A stretch of DNA of 64,000 nucleotides from Mucilaginibacter sp. (lineage in GTDB: Bacteria > Bacteroidota > Bacteroidia > Sphingobacteriales > Sphingobacteriaceae): NCBI RefSeq assembly GCF_025359345.1, contig NZ_JANYGQ010000032.1, forward strand, positions 434,001 through 498,000. Direction: 5' to 3'. The position numbers and the translations under genes are program-made. The notes below the pieces were generated by a model that was given only the letters and a program-made list of their open reading frames with translations, ran no database searches and was not told where the DNA came from. This document shows, piece by piece, positions 17,346 through 26,105 of this stretch (the first letter of the stretch is position 1; each line of letters starts with the position of its first letter).

Positions 17346-19721
17346 ATGTTTAAAAATTACCTGAAAATCACCTGGAGAAATTTACTACGGCATAAGGCAT
17401 TTTCTGCTATTAATATTGTTGGCCTGGCGATAGGTATGGCAAGCGCAGCGCTGATACTGTTATGGATACAAAACGAAGTTAGTTTCGACAAATTTCACGA
17501 AAAGAATGACAGGCTATACTCAGTTTATAATCGCTCGGTGTTTGATGGTAAACTTTGGTGCTGGAATACCACACCAAAAGTAATGGGCAAGATTATAAAA
17601 CAGGAATATCCGCAGGTTGAAGATGTTTGCCGTACAAACTGGGGCTCCACATTCCTGTTTACTGTTGGCGATAAACATTTAAACCTGCAGGGAAACTTTA
17701 CCGATCCCAGCTTTTTAACTATGTTCAGCTTTCCGCTGGTGCACGGCGATAAACATACGGCGCTTAACACTATACACAGCATTGTGATAACCGAGAAGCT
17801 ATCGAAAAAGCTTTTTGGGAATGATAACGCCATGGGTAAAAGTATTAAAATAGATAGTAATGCCTACTTTACGGTAACCGGCGTTATGAAGGATTTACCC
17901 AATAATACCAGGTTTAGTTTTGAGTATTTGATGCCCTGGACATATATGACGAAAATTGGGCAGGACGACCAGTATTGGGGCAACAATTCCATCCAAACCT
18001 GGGTATTACTAAAACCCGGGGTTACCGAAGCCCTAGCGAACAAGGCGCTTGTTAACGTCACCAAATCACATTCGGATACAAAGGACATACAGCAATTTGT
18101 GTACCCGCTAAGTAAACTTCGGCTATATTCAAAATTTGACGAAAAAGGCCATCCCGATGGCGGGCGAATATCTACCGTTCGTACTTTTTCGCTTATTGCC
18201 GCATTTATATTGCTGATAGCCTGTATCAATTTTATGAACCTTAGCACCGCCCGCAGCGAACGGCGCGCCCGCGAGGTGGGCATCCGCAAGGTTGTTGGTG
18301 CATTAAGGGGTTCATTGATCAGTCAATTTTTAGGTGAATCGGTTTTAATAGCTTTTATTGCAGGCGTAATTGCCCTGGTAGCTGTGCAAATCAGCATGTC
18401 GGGCTTTAATTTACTTACCGACAAAACGTTATTCGTTCCTTATGGCAGCGTTAGTTTCTGGCTTGTATTTGTAGGTTTTATTTTATTTACCGGTTTAATT
18501 TCGGGCAGCTATCCGGCGCTGTATCTTTCCTCATTTAAACCGGTAAGTGTATTAAAAGGCACATTTAAAGCAGCTAATGCAATAATTACACCGCGTAAGG
18601 TGCTGGTGGTTGTGCAGTTTTGGTTTGCTGTTGTGTTGATAATCTGCACTATAATAATCCGTCAGCAACTGCAATATGCACAGGACAGGGACATCGGCTA
18701 TAAAAAGGACAACCTGGTTTATGTTTCCATGACAGGCAATATTGAAAAAAATTATTTAGCTATACGGAATGACCTAATTGCAAGCGGTGCGGCTACTTCT
18801 GTTACCAAAACAAGTGCACCGATTACGCAGGGCTGGAGCGATAGCTGGGGTTACACCTGGAAAGGCCACATGGACAAAAACAAAATTGACTTTAACATAT
18901 TTAACACCGACGGTGACTTTGTAAAAACCATGGGCCTTAAAATTATTGCCGGCCGCGACATTGATGTTAAAACCTATCCAACCGATTCGATGGCGATGCT
19001 TTTAAATGAAGCTGCCGTTAAAATTATGGGACTTAAAAATCCCGTTGGCGAAATTGTAAACAACGGCGAGGGGAAAGACGCCCGCCACTATAAAGTTGTG
19101 GGCGTAGTTAAAGATTTTATACTGCAATCGCCATATGAGCCCGTTAAACATATGCTTATACAAGGCCCAAAGTCGTGGTTTAACTTTATACATTTTAAGC
19201 TTAACCCCGCCAACACTACGGCTAATAACCTAAAACGCGCCGAGGGAGTATTTAAAAAATACAATCCTGATTACCCTTTTGAATACAATTTCGTCGACCA
19301 GGAATATGCCCGCAAATTTGGGGACGAGCAACGGTTAGGCACTTTAGCCAGTTTATTTGCAGGATTAACCATTTTTATTTCGTGCCTTGGTTTATTTGGT
19401 TTAGCTACCTACATGGCTCACAACCGGATAAAGGAAATTGGTGTGCGTAAAGTTTTGGGCGCATCCGTTACCAGCGTTACTACTTTACTGTCAAAAGACT
19501 TTTTAATACTGGTGATGATAGCCTTTGTTTTGGCAATACCAATGGCCTGGTGGGCCATGCACACATGGCTGCAAAGCTACGCTTATCGCGTACCGATAAG
19601 CATCTGGGTATTTGTGGTCGCAGCATTTGTAACCGTATTTATTTCACTGGCAACCGTAAGTTTCCAGGCTATAAAAGCTGCGCTTACTAACCCGGTTAAA
19701 AGTTTGCGGACAAACGATTAA
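17346..19721 (+). CDS. FtsX/MacB-like ABC transporter permease
   Basis: A 791-residue permease. The start MFKNYLKITWRNLLRHKAF is a slight variant of the family N-terminus. FtsX loops are REVGIRKVVGALRGS near 309 and KEIGVRKVLGASVTS near 697. Its tail is the most unusual in the array: NPVKSLRTND, one residue longer and without the terminal SE. The second periplasmic domain has the Trp-rich APITQGWSDSWGYTWKG stretch, which relates it to the gene at 5345. A clear ECF-type promoter lies upstream. The next gene starts 37 nt after the stop, so these two and probably the one at 22221 form a unit. Substrate and ATPase unknown. Confidence 0.92.
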   Translation: MFKNYLKITWRNLLRHKAFSAINIVGLAIGMASAALILLWIQNEVSFDKFHEKNDRLYSVYNRSVFDGKLWCWNTTPKVMGKIIKQEYPQVEDVCRTNWGSTFLFTVGDKHLNLQGNFTDPSFLTMFSFPLVHGDKHTALNTIHSIVITEKLSKKLFGNDNAMGKSIKIDSNAYFTVTGVMKDLPNNTRFSFEYLMPWTYMTKIGQDDQYWGNNSIQTWVLLKPGVTEALANKALVNVTKSHSDTKDIQQFVYPLSKLRLYSKFDEKGHPDGGRISTVRTFSLIAAFILLIACINFMNLSTARSERRAREVGIRKVVGALRGSLISQFLGESVLIAFIAGVIALVAVQISMSGFNLLTDKTLFVPYGSVSFWLVFVGFILFTGLISGSYPALYLSSFKPVSVLKGTFKAANAIITPRKVLVVVQFWFAVVLIICTIIIRQQLQYAQDRDIGYKKDNLVYVSMTGNIEKNYLAIRNDLIASGAATSVTKTSAPITQGWSDSWGYTWKGHMDKNKIDFNIFNTDGDFVKTMGLKIIAGRDIDVKTYPTDSMAMLLNEAAVKIMGLKNPVGEIVNNGEGKDARHYKVVGVVKDFILQSPYEPVKHMLIQGPKSWFNFIHFKLNPANTTANNLKRAEGVFKKYNPDYPFEYNFVDQEYARKFGDEQRLGTLASLFAGLTIFISCLGLFGLATYMAHNRIKEIGVRKVLGASVTSVTTLLSKDFLILVMIAFVLAIPMAWWAMHTWLQSYAYRVPISIWVFVVAAFVTVFISLATVSFQAIKAALTNPVKSLRTND

Positions 19722-19758
19722 TGGGAACAATTAACGGTCTTTTCACTATTGACTAAAC

Positions 19759-22128
19759 ATGATTAAAAATTATTTAAAAATAGCCTGGAGAAACTTGTGG
19801 AAAAATAAGTTTTTCTCCGCTATTAACATTCTTGGTCTTGGACTGGGCATGGCCTGCAGTATTTTGATAATGCTTTGGGTGCAAAATGAACTCAGCGTCG
19901 ACGCTTTCCACACCAATAGCGGGCGTTTATACTCAGTTATTGAGCGCCAATATTACGACCATAAAATTGTTGGGCAATATGCAACTCCCGGTTTATTGGG
20001 GCAGGAGATGAAGAAAACGCTGCCACAGGTTGAATATGCGGTTGACATGGGTTTTAATAACACCAGTACATTCCAGGTTGGCAATAAGATAATCAAGTTA
20101 GAAGGCACAGCTGCCAGTGCTGACTTTTTTAAAATGTTTAGCTATAAGCTGCTAAAGGGCAGTCCGCAAACAGCTTTAAATTCGCCAGTTAGTATTGCCG
20201 TATCCAAGAAAATGGCAGGTGAGTTTTTTGGCAGCCCGCAAATGGCAATAGGCAAAACCATAAAATACCAGAACAAGAAGGATTTTACCGTAACAGCGGT
20301 TTTTGAAGACCTGCCGCACAACACATCTCAAAAATTTGAGTTTTTGCTAAACTGGGACAACTTTTTGAAGGAAAACGAGTGGGCCAAAGCTTGGGGTAAC
20401 AACGGTCCAACTACCTATGTAATGTTGCGCGAAGGAAGCAACCCGGCACTGTTTAACAAAAAAATAGCACGATTTTTAGATAACTACAATAAAGAACAAA
20501 ATGCCGCTTTTCGCGTGGAGTTGGGTATTCAGAAATTTGGCGATGTTTATCTGCGCAGCAATTTTAAAAATGGCGTACCAGAAGAAGGCCGTATACAGTA
20601 CGTTCACTTGTTTAGCATAATTGCAATAATTATCCTTGTTATTGCCTGCATCAACTTTATGAATTTAACTACTGCCCGCTCCGTAAAACGGGCCCGTGAG
20701 ATAGGGGTCAGAAAAGTTGTCGGGGCAGTCCGCTCTGTACTGATTCAGCAATTTATTGGCGAGGCCGTTTTACTTACCTGCTACGCGGCGTCTATTGCCA
20801 TCGTAATAGTATTATTGTTGTTGCCTGTATTTAATTCAGTTACGCAAAAGCAAATAGAGTTTCCGTTTTGGCAGAGCGATTTTTGGCTGGGATTAATTGG
20901 ATTGACTTTAATAACTGGCATATTATCAGGTAGTTATCCGGCTTTATTTCTATCGTCATTTAACCCTGTTAAGGTACTTAAGGGTACTGCGAAACTTAGC
21001 GCCGGCGCGGCGTGGTTTCGTAAGGGGTTGGTTGTTGTTCAATTTGTTTTGTCTGTTGTACTGATAATCAGTACTATAGTTATTTCAAAACAGGTTAACT
21101 ATATCCAAACCAAAAGTTTAGGTTACGACCGCGAGAACTTAATCTATATCCCCTTAGAGGGCAACCTGCCTGCGCAATATAAGGTGTTTAAAGATGAAGC
21201 TATGAAAATGCCCGGGATACAGCAAATTGCCCGTTTGAGCGATTCGCCAATCGGTTTTGGCAGTACTACCGGCGGTGTAAACTGGGATGGCAAGGACCCC
21301 AATCTTAATGTCGAGTTTACTCAGGTGTCAGCAGGTTACGACCTTATTAAAACCATGAAGCTTACAATGGCTGCCGGCAGGGATTTTTCGCGTGATTTTG
21401 CGACTGATTCGGTGGGTTATATAATTAACGAAAGTGCTTTGAAGCGAGTAGGTTATACTAATCCTATCGGCAGGGACCTTACTATGTGGGGTAAAAAAGG
21501 GAAAATTATCGGGGTACTAAAGGATTTTCATTTCAATTCCCTTCATGACCCTATTCAGCCACTAATAATCCGCTTTGGCGAAGAAGAAAAATACGGGATG
21601 GTCTTATTGCGTACCAAACCCGGCCAAACCAAACAGGCGCTGGCGACCGCAGAGAAATTATGTAAAGAATTAAACCCGAGTTTCCAATTCAGTTACTACT
21701 TTGCCGATGCCGAATATCAGAAACTATATCAAAACGAGCAGGTGGTAGGGAAGCTTTCGGATGCTTTTGCGTTCCTGGCCATCTTTATTTCGTGTCTCGG
21801 CCTGCTTGGGCTGGCTATGTTTACAGCAGAACAACGCATCAAAGAAATTGGTATCCGTAAAGTACTAGGCGCCAGTGTAAGTTCATTATTTACATTATTA
21901 TCAAGAGAGTTTTTAATACTGGTTTTAATAGCTTTGTGTATTGCCACTCCTTTGGCGTGGCTGGCTATGGATAAATGGCTGCAAGGTTACAGCTACCGCA
22001 CTACTGTTGACTGGTGGGTATTTGGATTGGCAGGGGTGGTAGCAATTGTAATTGCTTTAGTTACCGTAAGCTTTCAATCGTTTAAAGCTGCGCTGATGAA
22101 CCCGGTTAAGAGCCTGCGCTCTGAGTGA
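19759..22128 (+). CDS. FtsX/MacB-like ABC transporter permease
   Basis: A 789-residue permease starting 37 nt after the previous stop, in one of the few spacers with no short-unit repeats. FtsX loops are REIGVRKVVGAVRSV near 312 and KEIGIRKVLGASVSS near 697. It keeps the VNWDGKDPNLNVEF segment in the second periplasmic domain; the VNWDGK core is shared with the protein at 28598 and, more loosely, with the decayed copy at 15531 and the interrupted gene at 41941, and so marks a subgroup. The tail is NPVKSLRSE. No promoter is visible in the spacer; expression from the ECF-type site at 17281 is likely. Substrate unknown. Confidence 0.92.
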   Translation: MIKNYLKIAWRNLWKNKFFSAINILGLGLGMACSILIMLWVQNELSVDAFHTNSGRLYSVIERQYYDHKIVGQYATPGLLGQEMKKTLPQVEYAVDMGFNNTSTFQVGNKIIKLEGTAASADFFKMFSYKLLKGSPQTALNSPVSIAVSKKMAGEFFGSPQMAIGKTIKYQNKKDFTVTAVFEDLPHNTSQKFEFLLNWDNFLKENEWAKAWGNNGPTTYVMLREGSNPALFNKKIARFLDNYNKEQNAAFRVELGIQKFGDVYLRSNFKNGVPEEGRIQYVHLFSIIAIIILVIACINFMNLTTARSVKRAREIGVRKVVGAVRSVLIQQFIGEAVLLTCYAASIAIVIVLLLLPVFNSVTQKQIEFPFWQSDFWLGLIGLTLITGILSGSYPALFLSSFNPVKVLKGTAKLSAGAAWFRKGLVVVQFVLSVVLIISTIVISKQVNYIQTKSLGYDRENLIYIPLEGNLPAQYKVFKDEAMKMPGIQQIARLSDSPIGFGSTTGGVNWDGKDPNLNVEFTQVSAGYDLIKTMKLTMAAGRDFSRDFATDSVGYIINESALKRVGYTNPIGRDLTMWGKKGKIIGVLKDFHFNSLHDPIQPLIIRFGEEEKYGMVLLRTKPGQTKQALATAEKLCKELNPSFQFSYYFADAEYQKLYQNEQVVGKLSDAFAFLAIFISCLGLLGLAMFTAEQRIKEIGIRKVLGASVSSLFTLLSREFLILVLIALCIATPLAWLAMDKWLQGYSYRTTVDWWVFGLAGVVAIVIALVTVSFQSFKAALMNPVKSLRSE

Positions 22129-22131
22129 TTA

Positions 22132-22162
22132 GAGTCAAGAATCAAGAGCCAAGAGTCAAGAC
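22132..22162 (+). repeat. GAGTCAA heptad repeat after stop codon (single arm)
   Basis: Exact 7-nt steps: GAGTCAA, GAATCAA, GAGCCAA, GAGTCAA, GAC. The same family forms long inverted repeats at 51832-51936 and 53075-53160; here only one arm is present, so it is not a hairpin. Confidence 0.65.
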
Positions 22163-22188
22163 AAAAGCGAGGTGCGAATTACAGCGGC

Positions 22189-22220
22189 TATGAACTATGA
22201 ACCATTAACTATGAACTAAC
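22189..22220 (+). repeat. 7-nt TATGAAC repeat before start codon
   Basis: TATGAAC, TATGAAC, CATTAAC, TATGAAC, then TAAC into the ATG at 22221. It is a 7-nt version of the 8-nt leader repeat and recurs before 28598 and 36752. Confidence 0.65.
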
Positions 22221-24602
22221 ATGATAAAAAACTATTTCAAAATTGCCTGGCGAAATTTAAAAAAGAACCGGCTATATGCGTTTGTAAACATTATAGGCTT
22301 AACTATCGGCATTGTAAGCTGCCTTTTAATTGGCATTTATATTAAAGATGAGTTAAGCTACGACCGTTTTAATGATAATGCCGACAGGATTGTGCGGGTA
22401 ACGATGGACTATTTCCAGGGTGGGGCGCCGCAAAAAATAGCGGTCACAGGCACCAAAGTTGGCCCGCAGTTTAAACGGATGTTCCCCGCAGTTAGTGATT
22501 TTGTGAGGATTGAGAAGCGGTCGGGTATAATGTCGTACAACAACCGGGTGTTCGACGAGCAGGCTATCCTTTATGCCGATCCTTCATTCTTTAAAATATT
22601 CTCATACAAATTGTTGAATGGTGATGCTTCAGGTTTAAGTGTACCCGAAAAAATTATAGTTACCCAAAGTGCTGCAAAAAAATACTTTGACGCAGAAAAC
22701 CCCATAGGTAAAATATTAAAAATCGGCACTAAAAATTTTATGGTTTCGGCAGTTGCTGCCGATGCGCCATCTAACTCGCAAATAAAATTCGACTTTATTA
22801 CATCGTTTAATAACCTCGATGCATCAAAACAGGAAAAATGGTGGGAAGCCAATTATATCACCTACCTGCTGTTGAAAAACGGCACCCAGCTTGAGCCATT
22901 GCAAAAGCAGGTAAACGTTTATATGAACAGGGTAAGCCGTTCCGAATTAAAAATGGAAGGCAGTCAATACCTTACCTACCATTTTGAGCCGTTAACCAGT
23001 GTTCACCTGCATTCAAATCTTCCTGATGCACCTGAGCCCAATGGCAGTGTTACGTATATCTACATAATGATTGTGGTGGCGGTATTGATACTGATTATAG
23101 CGTGTGTGAACTATGTTAACTTGTCAATTGCACAATCGGCCGGTAGGGGGGCAGAAATTGGCATCCGTAAGGTTATGGGGGCGGCAAAAGGGCAATTGTT
23201 CAGGCAGTTTATCGGTGAGTCGGTTTTTGTTACGGCTATAGGGGTGATACTGGCAATAGGCTTTGCCTTTTTGTTACTGCCGTCATTTAACCAGTTGGCC
23301 GGAAAAACATTGCAATTCAGCGCCCTGCTTGATCCCGTTATAATAGGCTGTATTATTTTACTTGGCGTTGGGATAGGCTTTGCAGCGGGTGCTTACCCGG
23401 CTTTACTATTGTCGGGCGTTAAATTGGCTAAGATTTTGAAATCCGGTTTTTCGTTTACATCGGGCCAGGGTGTCCGCAGGTCGCTAATTGTATTCCAGTT
23501 TGTAATTTCCATTTTCCTGATTATAACCACGGTAGTTATCCTGCAGCAGCTTTCCTTTATTCGTAATAAAGATATCGGCTATAACAAGAGTAATGTGGTT
23601 GTGTTGCCTATAAACTGGCAGATTCTGCCCAAAGTAAAGGGGCTCAAAAACGAGATTGCCAACATTCCCGGAGTTAAAGGCGTGGCAACTGCCAATAGTG
23701 AGCCGATAAACGTTGGATGGGGTGATGGCATAACTACTGCCGATGGAAAAGCAATCTCCGTTAACGCGCTGCCAATGGATGAGGATTTTATAAAAACCAT
23801 GCAGCTGAAAATAATTGCCGGTACCGATTATAACCAAACCGATGTTTTACAAATAGATACAACCAATGGCGGTAAAAACTTCCAATACTCATTTATGCTA
23901 AATGAAACTGCCGCAAAAGCATTGGGATGGACACCACAGCAAGCAATCGGCAAGCAGCTTTCAAAGGGCTCGCTGGGCAGGGTTAAGGCGGTTGTTAAAG
24001 ATTTCAACTTTAAATCGTTTCACGATCCGATCGGACCGTTGCTGATATTCCTCGACCATTTTCAGACCCAAAAAATGTTTGTACGCATTGATGGTCAGAA
24101 TACAGTCGCTGCTATTCAACATATCGAACAAATATGGAAGAGCCGGGTACCCGAAAGGCCATTCTCCTATAAATTCCTTGATGACGATTACGATGCCATG
24201 TACCGAAGCGAGCAGCGTACCGCAGGCGTATTTACAACCTTTTCTGCCTTGGCTATTATGCTGGCCTGCCTTGGTTTATTTGCTGTAACAGCTTATGCTG
24301 TGGTACAACGCACCAAAGAAATTGGTATCCGTAAAGTTTTGGGCGCAACTATACCCAATATCATAACATTGATATCAAAAGACTTTTTGGGGCTGGTTGT
24401 CATCGCCACAATAATTGCTTCGCCAATTGCATGGTTTATGGCGCATTCGTGGCTGGAAGATTTTGCTTACAGGGTTAACATCCAGTGGTGGATATTTATA
24501 GTTGCCGGTGCGGCGTCATTACTGGTGGCGGCCATTACCGTGAGCATCCAGGCAATTAAAGCCGCCCTTGCAAACCCGGTAAAGAGTTTGAAGTCGGAGT
24601 AG
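22221..24602 (+). CDS. FtsX/MacB-like ABC transporter permease
   Basis: A 793-residue permease. Its first FtsX loop is atypical: SIAQSAGRGAEIGIRKVMGAA, where others have LSTARSxxRAKEVG. The acidic-Ile-Gly-Ile-Arg-Lys core expected to face the ATPase is kept. TM4 ends AAGAYPALLLSGVKL, also divergent. The second loop is standard (KEIGIRKVLGATIPN, near 699). The second periplasmic domain has an insertion around TDVLQIDTTNGGKNFQYSF. The tail is NPVKSLKSE. It is the last permease before the DUF4097 gene, whose spacer holds a new ECF-type promoter. Substrate unknown. Confidence 0.92.
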   Translation: MIKNYFKIAWRNLKKNRLYAFVNIIGLTIGIVSCLLIGIYIKDELSYDRFNDNADRIVRVTMDYFQGGAPQKIAVTGTKVGPQFKRMFPAVSDFVRIEKRSGIMSYNNRVFDEQAILYADPSFFKIFSYKLLNGDASGLSVPEKIIVTQSAAKKYFDAENPIGKILKIGTKNFMVSAVAADAPSNSQIKFDFITSFNNLDASKQEKWWEANYITYLLLKNGTQLEPLQKQVNVYMNRVSRSELKMEGSQYLTYHFEPLTSVHLHSNLPDAPEPNGSVTYIYIMIVVAVLILIIACVNYVNLSIAQSAGRGAEIGIRKVMGAAKGQLFRQFIGESVFVTAIGVILAIGFAFLLLPSFNQLAGKTLQFSALLDPVIIGCIILLGVGIGFAAGAYPALLLSGVKLAKILKSGFSFTSGQGVRRSLIVFQFVISIFLIITTVVILQQLSFIRNKDIGYNKSNVVVLPINWQILPKVKGLKNEIANIPGVKGVATANSEPINVGWGDGITTADGKAISVNALPMDEDFIKTMQLKIIAGTDYNQTDVLQIDTTNGGKNFQYSFMLNETAAKALGWTPQQAIGKQLSKGSLGRVKAVVKDFNFKSFHDPIGPLLIFLDHFQTQKMFVRIDGQNTVAAIQHIEQIWKSRVPERPFSYKFLDDDYDAMYRSEQRTAGVFTTFSALAIMLACLGLFAVTAYAVVQRTKEIGIRKVLGATIPNIITLISKDFLGLVVIATIIASPIAWFMAHSWLEDFAYRVNIQWWIFIVAGAASLLVAAITVSIQAIKAALANPVKSLKSE

Positions 24603-24675
24603 TCGTTAGTCATAAGAAAAACGACTAATGACCAAATTATTTGTAATTTGATGCAACGTATCCGTATAATAGCTG
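24600..24675 (+). promoter_or_regulatory. Small hairpin and candidate ECF-sigma promoter
   Basis: An AGTCGTT (24601-24607) / AACGACT (24620-24626) pair follows the stop. TGCAACG (24652-24658), 16 nt, then GTCTATTAG (24675-24683) forms a promoter-like pair 24 nt before the ATG at 24699. It matches the site at 17281 except for one base of spacing. Confidence 0.55.
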
Positions 24676-24698
24676 TCTATTAGTTAAACAAACTTAAA

Positions 24699-25724
24699 AT
24701 GATGAAAAAGTACCTTTTGATATTATTACTCGCCTGTTCTGGTTCTGTGGTTTTTGCCCAAAAAGCCCCATACCAAACAAAATCGTTGGCCGGCGATGGC
24801 ATTAAAGATGTATTTGTGAACACTTCTGGAGGGAGTATTAGTGTAAGTGGTTCGGGCGAATCACCGCGGATAGAAGTTTATGTAAACGGGAATAATGGTC
24901 AGGACCTATCGAAAGAAGAAATTGACAAACGTATTGCTGAAGATTACATTTTGAATATTACAGTAAATAACCATGAATTGCGTGCCACTGCTAAAAGAAA
25001 GCACGAAGGCGGCTTTAACTGGCGCAGGCAATTGAGCATTTCCTTCAAAATATTCACACCAAGGCAGGTAGCTACGCATTTAAGCACCAGCGGCGGCAGT
25101 ATCCACCTTGATAACCTGACCGGTAATGAAGAGTTTAGCACCAGCGGCGGCAGCTTGCATATTGATAACCTTGCAGGAATTATAAAGGGCGAAACCTCTG
25201 GCGGCAGCATTGAAGTATCAAACTCAAAAGACAATATACAGTTGGAAACAAGTGGTGGCAGTGTGCGCGCCAAAAACTGCCAGGGAAAAATTAAACTGGA
25301 AACAAGCGGGGGATCGCTGCATATGGAAGGCCTGAACGGCATAATAAAGGCGGAAACAAGCGGTGGCAGCATACAAGCCAGCGATATTGAAGGCGAACTT
25401 ATTACCGGTACTTCTGGTGGCAGCGTAAACTTAACACGTATGGCTTGCAGTCTTGAAGCCTCAACAAGCGGCGGCAGTATGCATGTTGATATGACGCGCT
25501 TAGGAAAATATATTAAACTGGATGTTAGTGGCGGTCATGTTGATTTAAAGGTACCTGGAGACAAAGGGATGGATCTAGACCTTTCGGCCAGCAGGATTAA
25601 CACTGCCCGTGTAAGCAAATTTAGCGGCGAGTGGGAAAAAGATCGTGTAAAAGGCAGTTTGAACGGCGGTGGTGTAAGCGTAAAAGTTGATGCCAGCGAC
25701 AGCCTTAACCTGAGTTTTAACTAA
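24699..25724 (+). CDS. DUF4097-type secreted beta-solenoid protein with 18-residue repeat
   Basis: 341 residues with a signal peptide (about 1-20, cleavage near VVFA/Q). A TSGGS motif occurs at residue 42 and then at 130, 148, 166, 184, 202, 220, 238 and 256, so eight copies stand exactly 18 residues apart. Alternating hydrophobic residues between them fit a right-handed beta-helix of one turn per repeat. DUF4097 proteins of this kind are common in Bacteroidota near ECF sigma/anti-sigma genes and ABC permeases. Their function is not established; an envelope-stress or surface role is often suggested. The gene has its own ECF-type promoter and a strong terminator, so it can be expressed alone. 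It splits the array into an ECF-promoter half and a sigma-54-like half. Confidence 0.85.
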   Translation: MMKKYLLILLLACSGSVVFAQKAPYQTKSLAGDGIKDVFVNTSGGSISVSGSGESPRIEVYVNGNNGQDLSKEEIDKRIAEDYILNITVNNHELRATAKRKHEGGFNWRRQLSISFKIFTPRQVATHLSTSGGSIHLDNLTGNEEFSTSGGSLHIDNLAGIIKGETSGGSIEVSNSKDNIQLETSGGSVRAKNCQGKIKLETSGGSLHMEGLNGIIKAETSGGSIQASDIEGELITGTSGGSVNLTRMACSLEASTSGGSMHVDMTRLGKYIKLDVSGGHVDLKVPGDKGMDLDLSASRINTARVSKFSGEWEKDRVKGSLNGGGVSVKVDASDSLNLSFN

Positions 25725-25749
25725 CAGATTAAATAGTTCTAAATAAGCG

Positions 25750-25784
25750 GCCCCGGTGTATGTAGAAACACCGGGGCTTTTTTT
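25750..25784 (+). terminator. Rho-independent terminator after the DUF4097 gene
   Basis: GCCCCGGTGT (25750-25759) pairs perfectly with ACACCGGGGC (25768-25777) around an 8-nt loop, followed by seven T (25778-25784). Confidence 0.9.
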
Positions 25785-25866
25785 ATCCGGAATTTTTTTA
25801 AGATGAGAGGATAAAGGATTTTATATCGGTTTACAATCATTTAATTGATGTAAGACAAACGCTGTA

Positions 25867-25897
25867 CGAACTGTTCGGACGCGTAACACACTGTGTT
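25867..25897. promoter_or_regulatory. Two palindromes, possible activator sites
   Basis: CGAAC-T-GTTCG (25867-25877) and AACACA-C-TGTGTT (25885-25897). They lie about 70-95 nt upstream of the sigma-54-like element, a normal position for enhancer-binding activators. A similar CGAAC/GTTCG palindrome precedes the gene at 39483. Confidence 0.5.
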
Positions 25898-25961
25898 CGG
25901 ATATGATACACATTAAATAAAATAAATAATATAATTTCCTGATTAATAGTATTTTATATAA

Positions 25962-25983
25962 TTGGTATGGCTTTTAAACCTAT
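25962..25983 (+). promoter_or_regulatory. Sigma-54-like promoter element
   Basis: TTGGTATGGCTTTTAAACCTAT. The first part fits the -24 box (TGGYAYG). The -12 part has TTAA where the consensus has TTGC, so the assignment is uncertain. The near-identical TTGGTATGTATTTTAACCCTAT at 39442 argues that the element is real. Confidence 0.45.
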
Positions 25984-26105
25984 CTGTAAAAATTATTGTA
26001 ATTGTTTAGGAATTATATAAAACGGGTTGAGAAGTGAGCAGGTAGTTTGCTTCAAAGAGATTGCAACCGGTGACCTAAAGGATGATTGAAAAAATGAACT
26101 AACTC

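Larger units (their letters stand above)
25725..26105 (+). other. 381-nt intergenic region: terminator, palindromes, sigma-54-like promoter
   Basis: It contains a strong terminator at the left, two palindromes (25867-25897), an AT-rich stretch and a sigma-54-like element (25962-25980). About 125 nt of untranslated leader follow. I see no gene here. Confidence 0.75.

Noticed and set aside
25080..25500. 54-nt periodic DNA in the DUF4097 gene as a possible CRISPR or satellite
   Set aside because: The period is in codon register and encodes TSGGS solenoid turns; there are no unique spacers between identical repeats.
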